From contig NZ_BDFO01000001.1 in assembly GCF_001748245.1 (NCBI RefSeq), positions 6,415,346 through 6,479,345 of the forward strand: a stretch of 64,000 bases of DNA. Reading direction: 5' to 3'. The notes under the pieces were generated by a model. It ran no database searches. It saw nothing but the letters and a program-made list of their open reading frames with translations, and was not told where the DNA came from. Numbering within the stretch: the stretch's first letter is position 1; each line of letters opens with the position of its first letter. The translations under genes and the position numbers were made by a program. Shown here one piece after another: positions 34,596 through 44,189 of the stretch. Source of the stretch: Oligoflexus tunisiensis (GTDB lineage Bacteria; Bdellovibrionota_B; Oligoflexia; Oligoflexales; Oligoflexaceae).

Positions 34596-36457
34596 CTCAA
34601 TTGGCAGAAAAGCTGAAGCAGCTGCCGCAGGATTCCGGTGTTTACCTGATGAAGGACCAGAAAGGGACCATCATCTACGTCGGCAAAGCCAAGAATCTGA
34701 AGAACCGGGTTTCCAGTTACTTCCAAAGCGGCGGCCAGCACACTCATAAAACGCGGGCTCTGGTCAGCGAGATCGCCGATCTTGATCTCATGCTGACCAA
34801 GACCGAGGTCGAGGCGCTCCTTCTGGAACGCACTCTGATCCGGCACCACGCCCCGCGTTACAATATTCTTTTGCGGGATGACAAGGAATATCCCTATATC
34901 CGCGTGCATTTCGATGATCCCTGGCCGCGCCTCGAAAAGGTACGGCGGCGCAAGGAGGATGGCGCGCACTATATCGGCCCTTTCGGCAGTTCATCGCGAC
35001 TGTCGATGCTGCTGAAACAGGTCTATCGCATCTTTCCCCTGATCCGCTGCTCGCCGCACGAGTTAAAGGCGGCGCCCCGTCCCTGCAATTACTATCATAT
35101 GAAGCTCTGCCTGGGTCCGTGCACAAGGCCGGTGGAGCGCGATCATTATATTAGTATAATGCGCGGCGCGGTTTCGCTGCTCGAAGGCAACGTCGGGGAT
35201 TTGAAGAAGGACCTCGAGAAAAAAATGCGGCAGGCCGCAGTCGCCGAGAAATATGAGCAGGCGGCTCAGTTCCGCGATCAGATCCAGGCGATTGAAAGCA
35301 TCACGCAGACCCAGGTGGCCATCCTCGATCAGACCGTGGATGCCGACATCCTCGGGCTGGTGGAAGCTCCGGGCTTTCTTTCCTTTCAGGTCAGCACCGT
35401 CCGCAATCGGGCGCTGCTCGGCGGCGATTCCTTTATCACCAAGGATTCTGTCAGCAGCCTGCAGGAAGCGCTGGAATCCTTTATTCTGCAGTACTACAGC
35501 AACCGTCTGGTCCCAACCTTGATTCTGCTGCGCGAGACCGATGGCATCAGCGACGGGCTGGCCAGTGTAATCACCCAAAATCAGGATACGAAAACGGAAA
35601 TCCGCAAGGCCCGCAGCAAGGAGGAGCTCGATATCCTCGAACTGACGGAAAAGAACGCCCGGCATCAATGGGAACAGAGCAGCTATCTCAACGATCAGAG
35701 TCAGGTGGCCCTGCAGCTTCTGCAGGAAACGCTGGACTTGAAAAACACCCCGCGGCGCATCGAATGCATCGATATCTCCAACCTCCAGGGCACCGCGATC
35801 GTGGCCTCGGACGTCTGCTTTATCGACGGCAAGGCGGCGAAAAACTTTTACCGCCGCTACGAAATCAAAACCGTGGTGGGCGCACCGGACGACTTTGCCA
35901 GCATCCGCGAGGTGATGGAACGCCGCCTCGAACGCGGCATCCGGGATGATGATCTGCCCGATCTGATGATCATCGACGGCGGCAAGCCCCAGGTGCGGGC
36001 CGCCATGGACGTGCTCGAGCGTTTTCCACAGCTCGGCCTGCCGCTGGTGGGTCTGGCCAAGGCTCGGATCGACAAGGGCCTGCGGGATGATTCGGCGGCT
36101 GTACGTTATTCCAAGGAACGCCTCGTGCTGCCGGATCGCGAGGATCCGATCGAGCTGGAGGAGGGCACCCCTGTCTTTCGCCTCGTCACCCGCATTCGGG
36201 ATGAAGCGCACCGTTTCGCCATTACCTATCACCGCAAAAAGCGGCAGAAGATTTCCCATGCCTCGGTGCTGGATGATATCGCTGGCGTCGGACCGACCTT
36301 AAAAACCAGGCTTTTGCAGGAATTCGGCAGCCTCGAGGCACTCAGGTCGAGCAGTCTCGAACGGCTTCTGCATGTCAAAGGTGTGAGTGAAAAGGTGGCG
36401 ATGAATATCTACACCGCCTTGAATGCCGAAGATAGCGAATCCAAGAGCGGATCCTGA
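34592..36457 (+). CDS. uvrC: excinuclease ABC subunit C
   Basis: Dual-incision nuclease of excision repair. 621 residues. N-terminal GIY-YIG nuclease (GVYLMKD, IIYVGKAKNL) for the 3' cut; a Cys-rich segment (CSPHELKAAPRPCNYYHMKLCLGPC) like that of iron-sulfur UvrC proteins; a UVR domain (EKYEQAAQFRDQ); an RNase H-like endonuclease domain (CIDISN, DLMIIDGGKPQV) for the 5' cut; and C-terminal helix-hairpin-helix (DIAGVGPT, VKGVSEKV). The ATGA overlap with uvrB indicates coupled translation. Confidence 0.97.
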   Translation: MTQLAEKLKQLPQDSGVYLMKDQKGTIIYVGKAKNLKNRVSSYFQSGGQHTHKTRALVSEIADLDLMLTKTEVEALLLERTLIRHHAPRYNILLRDDKEYPYIRVHFDDPWPRLEKVRRRKEDGAHYIGPFGSSSRLSMLLKQVYRIFPLIRCSPHELKAAPRPCNYYHMKLCLGPCTRPVERDHYISIMRGAVSLLEGNVGDLKKDLEKKMRQAAVAEKYEQAAQFRDQIQAIESITQTQVAILDQTVDADILGLVEAPGFLSFQVSTVRNRALLGGDSFITKDSVSSLQEALESFILQYYSNRLVPTLILLRETDGISDGLASVITQNQDTKTEIRKARSKEELDILELTEKNARHQWEQSSYLNDQSQVALQLLQETLDLKNTPRRIECIDISNLQGTAIVASDVCFIDGKAAKNFYRRYEIKTVVGAPDDFASIREVMERRLERGIRDDDLPDLMIIDGGKPQVRAAMDVLERFPQLGLPLVGLAKARIDKGLRDDSAAVRYSKERLVLPDREDPIELEEGTPVFRLVTRIRDEAHRFAITYHRKKRQKISHASVLDDIAGVGPTLKTRLLQEFGSLEALRSSSLERLLHVKGVSEKVAMNIYTALNAEDSESKSGS

Positions 36458-36466
36458 TTCCCAGCG

Positions 36467-38383
36467 TCATGGGACCTGAAACAGCTCGATGATCTCCAGG
36501 CCGCGCGCCTCCACCGTGAGATAGGCGTAACGGCCCTGGACATGCACATGGAGTGGGGGATTATTGGCCCCATACGAACGCACCAGGCTGGGCGCGGTCT
36601 TGTCGCTGACATCGATCACATACAACTCATCAAAGGTATAGTCGGTGACCACAGCATAATTATCAAGCACACTGACCCCCAGGACGAACCCGTTATTCGT
36701 CGTGGCAATGGTGGAGCGGCTGATGGGGTTCGCGGGTGTTGTCACATCGAGGATTTCAATTCCGCCATTGCCGATGGTGATGTAGGCATGGTTATCACGA
36801 ATGTCGATGCTCTCCATGGACGCCCGCTCGAGCGTCTGCACGAGAGACGGCGAGGCCGGATCGCTCACATCATAAACCTTGAGCCCGCGGAAGCTGCCGG
36901 AGTCCCGGTGGGTGAGAAAAACATAATTTCCCGTCTTGTGGATGCCGGTCCCGTGACCGTTGCTGGCCGTGTAACTGATGAGGGAGGGAGCTGTGGGACT
37001 CGCCACATTCACAATCGCCAGCCCACCGCCCGTGGCGTTGTTTCTCACAGCCACATAGGCAATGCTGCCGTCCACATGCACGGCGGAGGCGTTGGTCAGG
37101 GCCAGGGAACCTCGCACCACGGGTGCCGCGGGATTGCTGATATCAATGATGACCAGGCCCTTGTCCCAGTTGGCAACGTAAGCATGATTGCCAGCGATTC
37201 TCACATCCGCGCACCAGCCTGAGCTTGAGCTGTTCCCCATGGACACCGTCGTCACCTGCATCGGGGCGGCCGGATTGCTGACGTCGGCAATGACGAGCCC
37301 GGACTCGCCACGGCAAATATAAGAATAATTGCCGGACGTGCGAGCGCCGACTACCTCACCATAAGCCAGAATTCCGTTGCGAGTCAGCGTTGCTTTCAAG
37401 ACCATATTGCTGAGAGCTGCCGCCTCTATCGTGACCCCGGGAGCATAATTCCAGGTCGCAGAAGCGGCAAAAACCTTGTAATAGAGTTTGGTATTACCGG
37501 AAAGACCCGTATCTGCAAAGCTCGTGGCGTTGCCCACAGACTTCACGGTCGCGCCATCCAGAACGGAACCGACCGCATAAGACACGCCACTCACCGGCGT
37601 CGCGGTAATGGGCGCGCTGGACGCCAGCACCAAAAACGCGGACGCTCCACCGCTGTTCATCCAGGATAGATTGATGGCGTTGATCGCAGGGGTCGCCACC
37701 AGCCCGGTGACATCCAGAGGAGCCGGGCCCAGCGAGGCGTCAGCGGTCTGGATGCTCAAAGTCAGGGCCAGCGTGCTGCTGTTTCCTGCCAGGTCCTCGC
37801 ACTTCAGAGTCGCGGGATAAATGCCTGAGGCTTCAATAGCAAAGGGGCTGAGCAAACGATTCGGTTCCTTGATCGTCAGCTGCGCATGGGACGTCGTCCA
37901 GCGGCAGGTCGTTTCACTCAGATCCTGAACCGTGAGTGTCGCCGGGTGACCGGAAACCAGAGTTTGTTCGGTTGCGCCTTCAATTTTTGGGCTCTGCCGA
38001 TCGACCACCAGAAGCTGGCCGCCGCTGCCGAGGTGCATCCCCTGCCTGGTCTTGAGGCAGAGATACCAGACGCCTTCCTCAAGGTCGATGAGGTGGGTCT
38101 CCAAACCGTTGGCTGCGAATGATTTTTTTACCGTCTGACACGCGACATCGCTCGCCAGATCGAGTTGGAATTCACTGACACCCGGCACTTCATTCCAGCT
38201 CACGGGAATATCTGTCGCATTGGTATGATTGCGTTCCAGATGCAGGAGGGGCGCTTGATCGTTGCTGCCCTGAAAGGTTGGGCAGCTCACCTGGGAGCAT
38301 TCCTCAGGAACGCCGGGACCACCACCTGGGTTGGGGCTACAGGCGACTATCATGATGCAGAGAAAGAAGTCAAGCGTTCGCAA
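36467..38383 (-). CDS. LVIVD-repeat lipoprotein
   Basis: 638 residues from a TTG start with AGGAG eight bases upstream. The signal ends in IMIVAC, a lipobox. Residues about 55-330 hold beta-sandwich-like modules (fibronectin/Ig type; LSINLSWMNS, NTKLYYKVF). From about 335 a series of roughly seven LVIVD repeats forms a probable beta propeller, each with a core such as GLVIADVSNPAAP, GLVIIDISNPAAP, GLKVYDVSDPASP and GIEILDVTTPANP. Such proteins are surface or secreted binding proteins with unknown ligands. Converges on uvrC with nine bases between. Confidence 0.8.
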   Translation of the reverse strand: MRTLDFFLCIMIVACSPNPGGGPGVPEECSQVSCPTFQGSNDQAPLLHLERNHTNATDIPVSWNEVPGVSEFQLDLASDVACQTVKKSFAANGLETHLIDLEEGVWYLCLKTRQGMHLGSGGQLLVVDRQSPKIEGATEQTLVSGHPATLTVQDLSETTCRWTTSHAQLTIKEPNRLLSPFAIEASGIYPATLKCEDLAGNSSTLALTLSIQTADASLGPAPLDVTGLVATPAINAINLSWMNSGGASAFLVLASSAPITATPVSGVSYAVGSVLDGATVKSVGNATSFADTGLSGNTKLYYKVFAASATWNYAPGVTIEAAALSNMVLKATLTRNGILAYGEVVGARTSGNYSYICRGESGLVIADVSNPAAPMQVTTVSMGNSSSSGWCADVRIAGNHAYVANWDKGLVIIDISNPAAPVVRGSLALTNASAVHVDGSIAYVAVRNNATGGGLAIVNVASPTAPSLISYTASNGHGTGIHKTGNYVFLTHRDSGSFRGLKVYDVSDPASPSLVQTLERASMESIDIRDNHAYITIGNGGIEILDVTTPANPISRSTIATTNNGFVLGVSVLDNYAVVTDYTFDELYVIDVSDKTAPSLVRSYGANNPPLHVHVQGRYAYLTVEARGLEIIELFQVP

Positions 38384-38473
38384 GGTTCGTTCTCCTTGAG
38401 GCTGATCTCTTATCGGTTGGCGGAGAACGGTGCTTTGAAAAAAGGAAAAGTGGCTGGCAGGATCGAAACTTAA

Positions 38474-38500
38474 AGGCCTTCCTTACGTGAAGGAAGGCCT
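38474..38500 (-). terminator. terminator of the aminotransferase gene
   Basis: Eleven perfect base pairs (AGGCCTTCCTT/AAGGAAGGCCT) around a 5-base loop, nine bases after the stop. On the minus strand the stem is followed by TTTAAGTTTC. Confidence 0.75.
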
Positions 38501-38508
38501 GTCTGGCC

Positions 38509-39993
38509 TCAGTCGTAGACCGGTCCGCGCTTGAGCGCTTCGCGAATCTTCGCAATCACAAGGTCGACTTCCGCCGAGTTCACCAGGAAGTGAGGGGTGA
38601 ACCGCAGAGCATTCTTACCCCCATGGATGACGCCGATACCCTGCTCCCGCAGCCAGATTTCGACACCGTGTTTGCCGACGACCTTATAGCCTTCGGGATT
38701 CAGGTGCAGAGCGCAGAGCAGACCGGTTCCGGTCGCGCCGGTGACCACGCTCGGGAACTCCTCACGCAGCTGATTGAAGCGATCCAGGAATTCCTTGCCG
38801 CGCTCACGGATATTTTTCCGCAGTTCAGGCGTCACGGAATCCAGCACCGCACAGGCCACATCAAGAGCCCGCGGGTTGGTGGTCATGGTATTGCCGTAAA
38901 GGCCACGCTGATAAAGATCAGCGGCCTGACCATTCAAAGCCAGGATCGACAGGGGAAACTGACCCGCGTTCACCGCCTTCGAATAGGCTTCCATATCCGG
39001 CGCTTCGCAGGTTTCAAATCCGGGATAATCGCAGATACTCAGCGTTCCCTGCGCGCGCAGACCAGCCTGAATGGAATCGATCAGGAAGAGGGCTCCATGC
39101 TCACGGGTCAGTCGACGGGCCTCGTCATAAAACGCGCGAGTGACGCCAACCCCTGGGTTGCCTTCGCCCATGACGGGTTCCAGCAGCATCATTTCAATGA
39201 AGATGCCTTTTTTATCGGCATCCGCGAACGCAGCGCGCAGCTGATCGATATTGTTCGGCTCCACCGTCATGAGTCTTTGCTCACGGAAGGAGGCCAGCTT
39301 TTGATAGTTCTTCGCCGACGAGTCGGAAGCCAGTGCGGGACGCTCGGTTCGACCGTGGAAGCTGCCTTTCATCGACAGCATATAGATCTTGCGGCCCGCA
39401 TATCGCGCGCCCGGATCGGTGAGGTTTTTGGCGTTCAAATCGGCAAGACGCGCGGCGACGGTCACCGATTCCGAACCACTGTTCAAACAGAGGTAACGGG
39501 CATAGACCGGCTTTTTATCGGTCCGGCTGTGGCCGATCTCGCGATTGAGTCTTTCGGTCAGACGCTTCTGGCTGAAGTTCGGAGTCATGATGTTGGCCAT
39601 CACGTGGTGCCGGCTCATGGCTTCCAGAATTTTTTGGGGCGACTGTCCAAAACCGAGCATGCCGTAGCCGCCGGAATCATGCAGCACCGCGCCGTGCGTG
39701 GTGATGAGCCAGGGACCGGCTGCATACAGCGCGATATAGGGATTCACGGCGTCAGATTCATAAAAGTTCACGAAATCGCTTTGGATGTAGCCAATCAACT
39801 CCGCTTCTTTCATCTGCAGTTTCGCCCCGAATTCCTCCTTCAGTTTTCGAAATTCGGTGTAGGCTCCCTCAACAGCTTCCACCAGACGTGGGTCCGAGCG
39901 CAGAAACGCTTCGATGGTCTGATCATCCAGACCGCGAGTCTGTTTTTCACCCGTTTCGCGGCGCATCTCCTGCAGTTTTTTCATTGGCTCCAT
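38509..39993 (-). CDS. class III PLP-dependent aminotransferase
   Basis: 494 residues, start ATG at 39993 with AAGGAG five bases upstream. Fold type I aminotransferase of the ornithine/GABA class. The PLP lysine is Lys339 in AYSKAVNAG, and Asp306 in FLIDSIQAG binds the ring nitrogen; the usual DExQTG reads DSIQAG. LNSGSESVTVAARLA is the cofactor phosphate region. An N-terminal helical extension of about 85 residues precedes the fold. Substrate cannot be assigned; a lysine or diamino acid donor is possible. Stands alone with its own terminator. Confidence 0.85.
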   Translation of the reverse strand: MEPMKKLQEMRRETGEKQTRGLDDQTIEAFLRSDPRLVEAVEGAYTEFRKLKEEFGAKLQMKEAELIGYIQSDFVNFYESDAVNPYIALYAAGPWLITTHGAVLHDSGGYGMLGFGQSPQKILEAMSRHHVMANIMTPNFSQKRLTERLNREIGHSRTDKKPVYARYLCLNSGSESVTVAARLADLNAKNLTDPGARYAGRKIYMLSMKGSFHGRTERPALASDSSAKNYQKLASFREQRLMTVEPNNIDQLRAAFADADKKGIFIEMMLLEPVMGEGNPGVGVTRAFYDEARRLTREHGALFLIDSIQAGLRAQGTLSICDYPGFETCEAPDMEAYSKAVNAGQFPLSILALNGQAADLYQRGLYGNTMTTNPRALDVACAVLDSVTPELRKNIRERGKEFLDRFNQLREEFPSVVTGATGTGLLCALHLNPEGYKVVGKHGVEIWLREQGIGVIHGGKNALRFTPHFLVNSAEVDLVIAKIREALKRGPVYD

Positions 39994-40104
39994 GACTACT
40001 CCTTCAATGTTCTGATGGCCGCGATCGCCGGGCGGCCCTGTTCACTATCGACAGCCGGAGAACCGGTCTTTGCCAGCTTTTATTTGCTCACCCATATTAT
40101 AGGC

Positions 40105-41322
40105 TTAAGGGGCAACAAAGGAGAGCGACACCTCGAGTGCCCAACCGGTTTCCCGATACCATTCCTCTTCCCTGAGAGTCAGGATCCCATCCGCATCGAT
40201 TTGCATCAAACCTTGGCGGAGGGCGTGTTCAAGCGAGGGTCTCGGCCGGAAATCATATCCAGTTTTCACGCATATTGCATTAATATTGATACCTTTATCT
40301 GTGCGCAAACCCGAGGAAACCGTTTCCAGAAGCCACTCGGGTGCGTCCCGTTCGATTTCCACCTGCACACCTGGCATATTCAACAGGCCGCCCACAGTGG
40401 GCGCAGCCGGTAAATGTCCCTGGCCTTCCTGAAGCCAGCGAAGGTTGGCGTCCTGAGCCCAGCGGGTTCCCCATGGACTGCCATACTCATTCAGAAAACT
40501 ATGAGCGCCGTTTCCCAGTCCCAGATAGCTGCCCGCGTGCCAGTAAATACTATTATGAACGCTGGCAAAGCCCGGTTGGTGCCAATTGGAAACCTCTTCA
40601 TGGGCAAAGCCCTGCGCGCGAAGCTTCTGACATGCCATAAGATACATGGCTTCCAGCCGTTCATCGGGCAGTGCTTCCAAAACTCCGCGCCGATGGCGTC
40701 GGGCCATGGGCGTGCGTCCTTCGTAGGTGAGGGTATAAAGGCTCAGATGCTGAATGTCCAGCGCTGTGGCCTCATCCAAATCGGCCTCCCAGTCCGCAAG
40801 ATCCTGACCTTCCCAGCCGTAAATCAGATCAATATTCACGTTGGACAGCACCGCACGGGCCATCCGCACGGCCTCGCGGGCTTTGTCGGGGCTGTGCTCG
40901 CGGGTCAGAAATTTCAAACCCCGGGCCTGAAACGATTGCACGCCGAGGGACAGGCGATTGATGCCAAGCCCGGCCCAAATATCCAGGCGTTCGGGGGTCA
41001 GATGTTCCGGATTGGCCTCCAATGTGATCTCGGCATCCGGCCGCAGCCAAGGTCTGAGGCTTTCCATAAAGGGACGATAGGCGGCATCGAGCAGGGAAGG
41101 CGTTCCGCCGCCAAAAAACAGCGTCCGGAACTCAAGCCCGGCCGGATATTCACGCTGCAGGGCTTCTACCCAGGCTTCTGCATAGGATTGGGCCATGCGA
41201 AGATAGGAAGCCGGGTCATCCGCTGCAAAGCGCGCGGTCTTCACAAAGTCGCAGTAGTGGCAGATGCGACTGCAGAAAGGGATGTGAAGATAAAGCCCGA
41301 TCGCGAGGGGATGTTGATTCAA
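40105..41322 (-). CDS. hemW: radical SAM haem-associated protein HemW
   Basis: 405 residues from the TTG at 41322, preceded by AAAGGA seven bases away; it gives the usual short lead before GLYLHIPFC. An ATG at 41367 would add 15 residues but has no ribosome site. The radical SAM cluster is CSRICHYC, with the HemW-type CxxxCxxC and a following aromatic region; GGGTPSLL and ANPEHLT are SAM-binding segments. HemW is related to the oxygen-independent coproporphyrinogen oxidase HemN but lacks its extra cysteine and is thought to insert haem into respiratory enzymes, which fits the haem-rich act operon elsewhere in this window. Confidence 0.88.
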   Translation of the reverse strand: MNQHPLAIGLYLHIPFCSRICHYCDFVKTARFAADDPASYLRMAQSYAEAWVEALQREYPAGLEFRTLFFGGGTPSLLDAAYRPFMESLRPWLRPDAEITLEANPEHLTPERLDIWAGLGINRLSLGVQSFQARGLKFLTREHSPDKAREAVRMARAVLSNVNIDLIYGWEGQDLADWEADLDEATALDIQHLSLYTLTYEGRTPMARRHRRGVLEALPDERLEAMYLMACQKLRAQGFAHEEVSNWHQPGFASVHNSIYWHAGSYLGLGNGAHSFLNEYGSPWGTRWAQDANLRWLQEGQGHLPAAPTVGGLLNMPGVQVEIERDAPEWLLETVSSGLRTDKGININAICVKTGYDFRPRPSLEHALRQGLMQIDADGILTLREEEWYRETGWALEVSLSFVAP

Positions 41323-41492
41323 ATCGATGTCCTTTCCGGGGTTGCCGTCCGCGCCGCACTGACTCATGCGCGCGCTTCGTCCGGTGCGCGACGTGCCGAC
41401 TCCAGCACCGCGCCCAAACTGCTCGGCTAACGAATGAAATGCAACTGTTTTTTCACGAAAATTTTCAATGGTCCGTCCTGAGAGGGAATGTT

Positions 41493-41588
41493 ATGAGCGA
41501 AGCAGAGATACGTGTCACACAATTCTTCAGCGAGATCCCGGCTGACGGCGCGCGGTGCCTGAGTCCGGAGAACACCATGGGGGTTTGA
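41493..41588 (+). CDS. possible 31-residue leader peptide
   Basis: ATG at 41493 with AGGG six bases upstream opens a 31-codon frame (MSEAEIRVTQFFSEIPADG and twelve more) ending TGA four bases before the DUF962 start. Its last codons include the ribosome-binding region of that gene, so it could couple or attenuate its translation. Nothing marks it as a known peptide. Confidence 0.35.
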   Translation: MSEAEIRVTQFFSEIPADGARCLSPENTMGV

Positions 41589-41592
41589 AATC

Positions 41593-42123
41593 ATGAAAAG
41601 CTTGACAGATCAACTCGCCACCTATGCCTCGTATCATCGGGACCGCCGCAACATCGGTACGCATTTGATCGGCATTCCCATGATCCTCTTCTCGATCGTG
41701 CTGCTCCTGTCACGCCCCCTATGGATGACGGATACCGTGATTCCTGTGACTCCGGCTCTCCTCGCTTCGATCGTCGTCGGTCTTTACTACCTGCGGCTCG
41801 ATATCCCGCTCGGCCTTTTCATGGTCATTATACTCGTCGGCATGATGAAACTGTCTGCACCCCTCGCCATGGGCTCAACCACGACCTGGCTGACCTGGGG
41901 CATTTCGCTTTTTGTAGTCGGCTGGATCTTTCAAACGATCGGTCATATCTGGGAGGGGAAAAAGCCGGCCTTCGTCGATGATGTGATGGGATTGATCATC
42001 GGCCCACTCTTCGTCGCCGCGGAACTCGTCTTTGCCCTGGGCGGTCGCCCCGAACTTCACGCGGAAATCGAAAACCGGGTTGGCAAAACCCGGGTCGGCA
42101 AGAAAAATGTCGAAACACGTTAA
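41593..42123 (+). CDS. DUF962/Mpo1-like membrane protein
   Basis: 176 residues with four membrane helices. Matches the Mpo1-like family (yeast YGL010w), whose yeast member is an iron-dependent 2-hydroxy fatty acid dioxygenase. Family residues seen: YHRDRRNIGTHLIGIP near 14-29 and QTIGHIWEGKKPA near 114-126, including His residues that bind iron in Mpo1. The enzymatic role in bacteria is an inference. A GGGGG tract lies nine bases before the ATG. It ends overlapping the convergent nuclease gene by four bases. Confidence 0.8.
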   Translation: MKSLTDQLATYASYHRDRRNIGTHLIGIPMILFSIVLLLSRPLWMTDTVIPVTPALLASIVVGLYYLRLDIPLGLFMVIILVGMMKLSAPLAMGSTTTWLTWGISLFVVGWIFQTIGHIWEGKKPAFVDDVMGLIIGPLFVAAELVFALGGRPELHAEIENRVGKTRVGKKNVETR

Positions 42124-42860
42124 CCGGGATTGCAGTTTCCCGGCAGACTCCAGGTGCGCGTTGGTTTCATCGCCTTGACAGCAGCGCTGGCCTGGATGCT
42201 CACCGCGGCGGCGCCCACCGTCTCCTCCAGCTCCCGGATGCTCAGAATATAATCATCCAGATCCCCGACATCCTCATCATTGGGAATGAGCCAGGCAATG
42301 GCCTTCGCGGCTCCGGATTTGGCATCCTGGGTCAGAATCACTTTCCAAAAATATTCCGGCGTGGGTATGCCATGGGACTCCAAAAAATAATCATTGGAGT
42401 CATCCTCGTAAACCAGACCACCCACAACCTGCACCGGCGCGAGATCGCGATAGCATTCGGCAACATTCTCCGCCTCGACCCAGATGCCCTGGTTGAAGCG
42501 TGACGCCTGCGGTGCGACGTTGCTCATGTAATTCGCCTGCTTCATCGCTGTGGCATTGATGTCCATGTGATTGGAGGTCACGAGGTGGCCGCGATCCCAG
42601 CCCGGTTCGACAGCGGCATAGGCTTGCGTGCTGAACTGCCTCTTGCAGCCGGATGGCAGATCAGGATCCAGAAAGAACGAACCAGGCCTTGATGCGGAAC
42701 CTTTGTCTTTGTTCAAGGTGTATTCATAACGCAAGGCACTCCGCAGATCGCAGTCATACGTGAGAGAATAGGCATCCCTGTTCAAGGTTATGACATGGGC
42801 AGCCGATGCCGCTCCACTCAGGATCGAGACAATAACGATCATACCGAGTTTGAGACCCAC
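42120..42860 (-). CDS. secreted DNA/RNA non-specific endonuclease (DRGH family)
   Basis: 246 residues from a GTG start with AAGGGGG six bases upstream. Signal peptide ending near GAASA. The catalytic motif WDRGHLVTSNHMD includes His92, and the metal-binding Asn region MSNVAPQASRFNQGIW is complete, so it should be active. NUC1/Serratia-nuclease fold, cutting both DNA and RNA; probably periplasmic or released. Two early Cys residues (37, 72) may form a disulfide. Confidence 0.92.
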   Translation of the reverse strand: MGLKLGMIVIVSILSGAASAAHVITLNRDAYSLTYDCDLRSALRYEYTLNKDKGSASRPGSFFLDPDLPSGCKRQFSTQAYAAVEPGWDRGHLVTSNHMDINATAMKQANYMSNVAPQASRFNQGIWVEAENVAECYRDLAPVQVVGGLVYEDDSNDYFLESHGIPTPEYFWKVILTQDAKSGAAKAIAWLIPNDEDVGDLDDYILSIRELEETVGAAAVSIQASAAVKAMKPTRTWSLPGNCNPG

Positions 42861-43147
42861 GTTCTTCCCCCTTGGATTATAATCTAATTGAACTATGATG
42901 AAAGTATATATGACGGAGCGTTCAGAACAAAAAAGTTTTTGGAAAGGTGGGGATAATCTTTTTTTAAGATCGCATGTTTTTTCTGATGAGAATTGGTACG
43001 GAATAAGAAGACTTCAACTTCCCTTCGTTTTATCTATCAGGTAAGTTCTCTGGATACCAAATGAGATGAATTTCTGCTCCGGCCTTTCCCCATGGCGTTT
43101 TTACGATGCACTACGGAAGGCAGCTCGCAAAAATAATGGTGGGAATC

Positions 43148-43864
43148 ATGTCTAAAGCGGATCTTTTGGTCGACTACATCGAACGATGGCTTTCCAGCAG
43201 TTCGCGCCGGACAATTCAACTTCTCACGCGTCTTTCTGGAGTGCCGTATCCAACGCTGCGACGCATCCTCCAGAGGGAATCGGTGCCGTCCGTTGAAAAT
43301 GCCATGGCTATTCTTAATCTCGTCTCCACTCTGGACGAGACCGTGCAATATTTCGAAGAGAACGAATCCATCAAGGCCTTCTACAAACGTGTGACGGATA
43401 AATCCTCACTGGCTGGTCAGGACATCATGGCCCGCCTCATCGGACGAGAGAGCTTTTGGATTATGGCTTTGGGTTTGACCATCGGCGCCACCAAAGGCCG
43501 GGTCGAATCCCTGCTCGGCTCCTTTGGAATCGCGGAATTTGAAATGATGATCGAGGAAGGCGTGCTGGTGGAAAAAACCCCAGGCGTTTACCGGGTGAAT
43601 ATTAACCAAAGCGTGCTGTATGTCGAGAGCAAGCGCGTGGGCAGTGAGGCCGCCAAGTATATTGCCGAGCTGCCGCCCAATGATCAGACCGTCCGGCGTT
43701 ATATGGTTTACAATGTCAATAACGAGAGCTTTGAACTAATCAAAAACAAAATCCTCGATTGCTACATGGAATGTGATCAGATCGCCCGCTCCCATGAAGG
43801 GGATATCATGATCGCAGCCAGTTACGTAGCAACCAAGGTGATGTCCCGGAATGATGAGGTATAG
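43148..43864 (+). CDS. HTH-containing regulatory protein
   Basis: 238 residues from the ATG at 43148 (GGTGGGA upstream). An N-terminal helix-turn-helix of the Cro/C1 type is visible: IQLLTRLSGVPYPTLRRIL, followed by SVENAMAILNLV. The remaining 160 residues match nothing I know; they include a hydrophobic helix ESFWIMALGLTIGAT and a beta-rich VYRVNINQSVLYVESK. Its layout resembles the TIGR02147-type proteins of fibrobacter and bdellovibrio lineages, but this is only a resemblance. One base separates it from the next small gene. Confidence 0.6.
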   Translation: MSKADLLVDYIERWLSSSSRRTIQLLTRLSGVPYPTLRRILQRESVPSVENAMAILNLVSTLDETVQYFEENESIKAFYKRVTDKSSLAGQDIMARLIGRESFWIMALGLTIGATKGRVESLLGSFGIAEFEMMIEEGVLVEKTPGVYRVNINQSVLYVESKRVGSEAAKYIAELPPNDQTVRRYMVYNVNNESFELIKNKILDCYMECDQIARSHEGDIMIAASYVATKVMSRNDEV

Positions 43865-43865
43865 A

Positions 43866-44189
43866 ATGCGATATGTGTGGGCGATCTTGTGCGCGTTGAT
43901 GATTTCCGGTCCCGTCACGGCCCAGAACGTGAACGGCGGTATGTCGGGAGGCACGGGAATTGGCGGATTGATCGACGAAATTACTCAAGAGATTCAGGCC
44001 ATCCTGAAGGTTCCGATCAAGATCGACGAGGAGCTTATCCGCCGGCTGATCATGCGACTTTGCACGCATGGGGAAGCGCAGCTTGTGTTTGGCAATACGA
44101 TCATTCACATCAAGTGGAAACACAACCACGATATCTTCGCGGCGGATCAGATCGAGATCACGGTCACGACTCCGTGGGACGTCCCCTAG
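43866..44189 (+). CDS. small exported protein paired with the HTH gene
   Basis: 107 residues. The ATG at 43866 has GAGG six bases upstream; an ATG at 43851 lies inside the previous gene. Signal peptide ending near GPVTAQ, then a Gly-rich stretch and a helical/beta domain (IKIDEELIRRLIMRL, IIHIKWKHNHD). Not recognised. One base after the HTH gene, so probably co-translated and functionally linked. Ends overlapping the convergent MATE gene. Confidence 0.55.
   Translation: MRYVWAILCALMISGPVTAQNVNGGMSGGTGIGGLIDEITQEIQAILKVPIKIDEELIRRLIMRLCTHGEAQLVFGNTIIHIKWKHNHDIFAADQIEITVTTPWDVP

Noticed and set aside
42876..42883. TATAAT on both strands upstream of the nuclease gene
   Set aside because: For the nuclease it would start transcription inside the ribosome-binding site, and no -35 box fits; treated as AT-rich chance.
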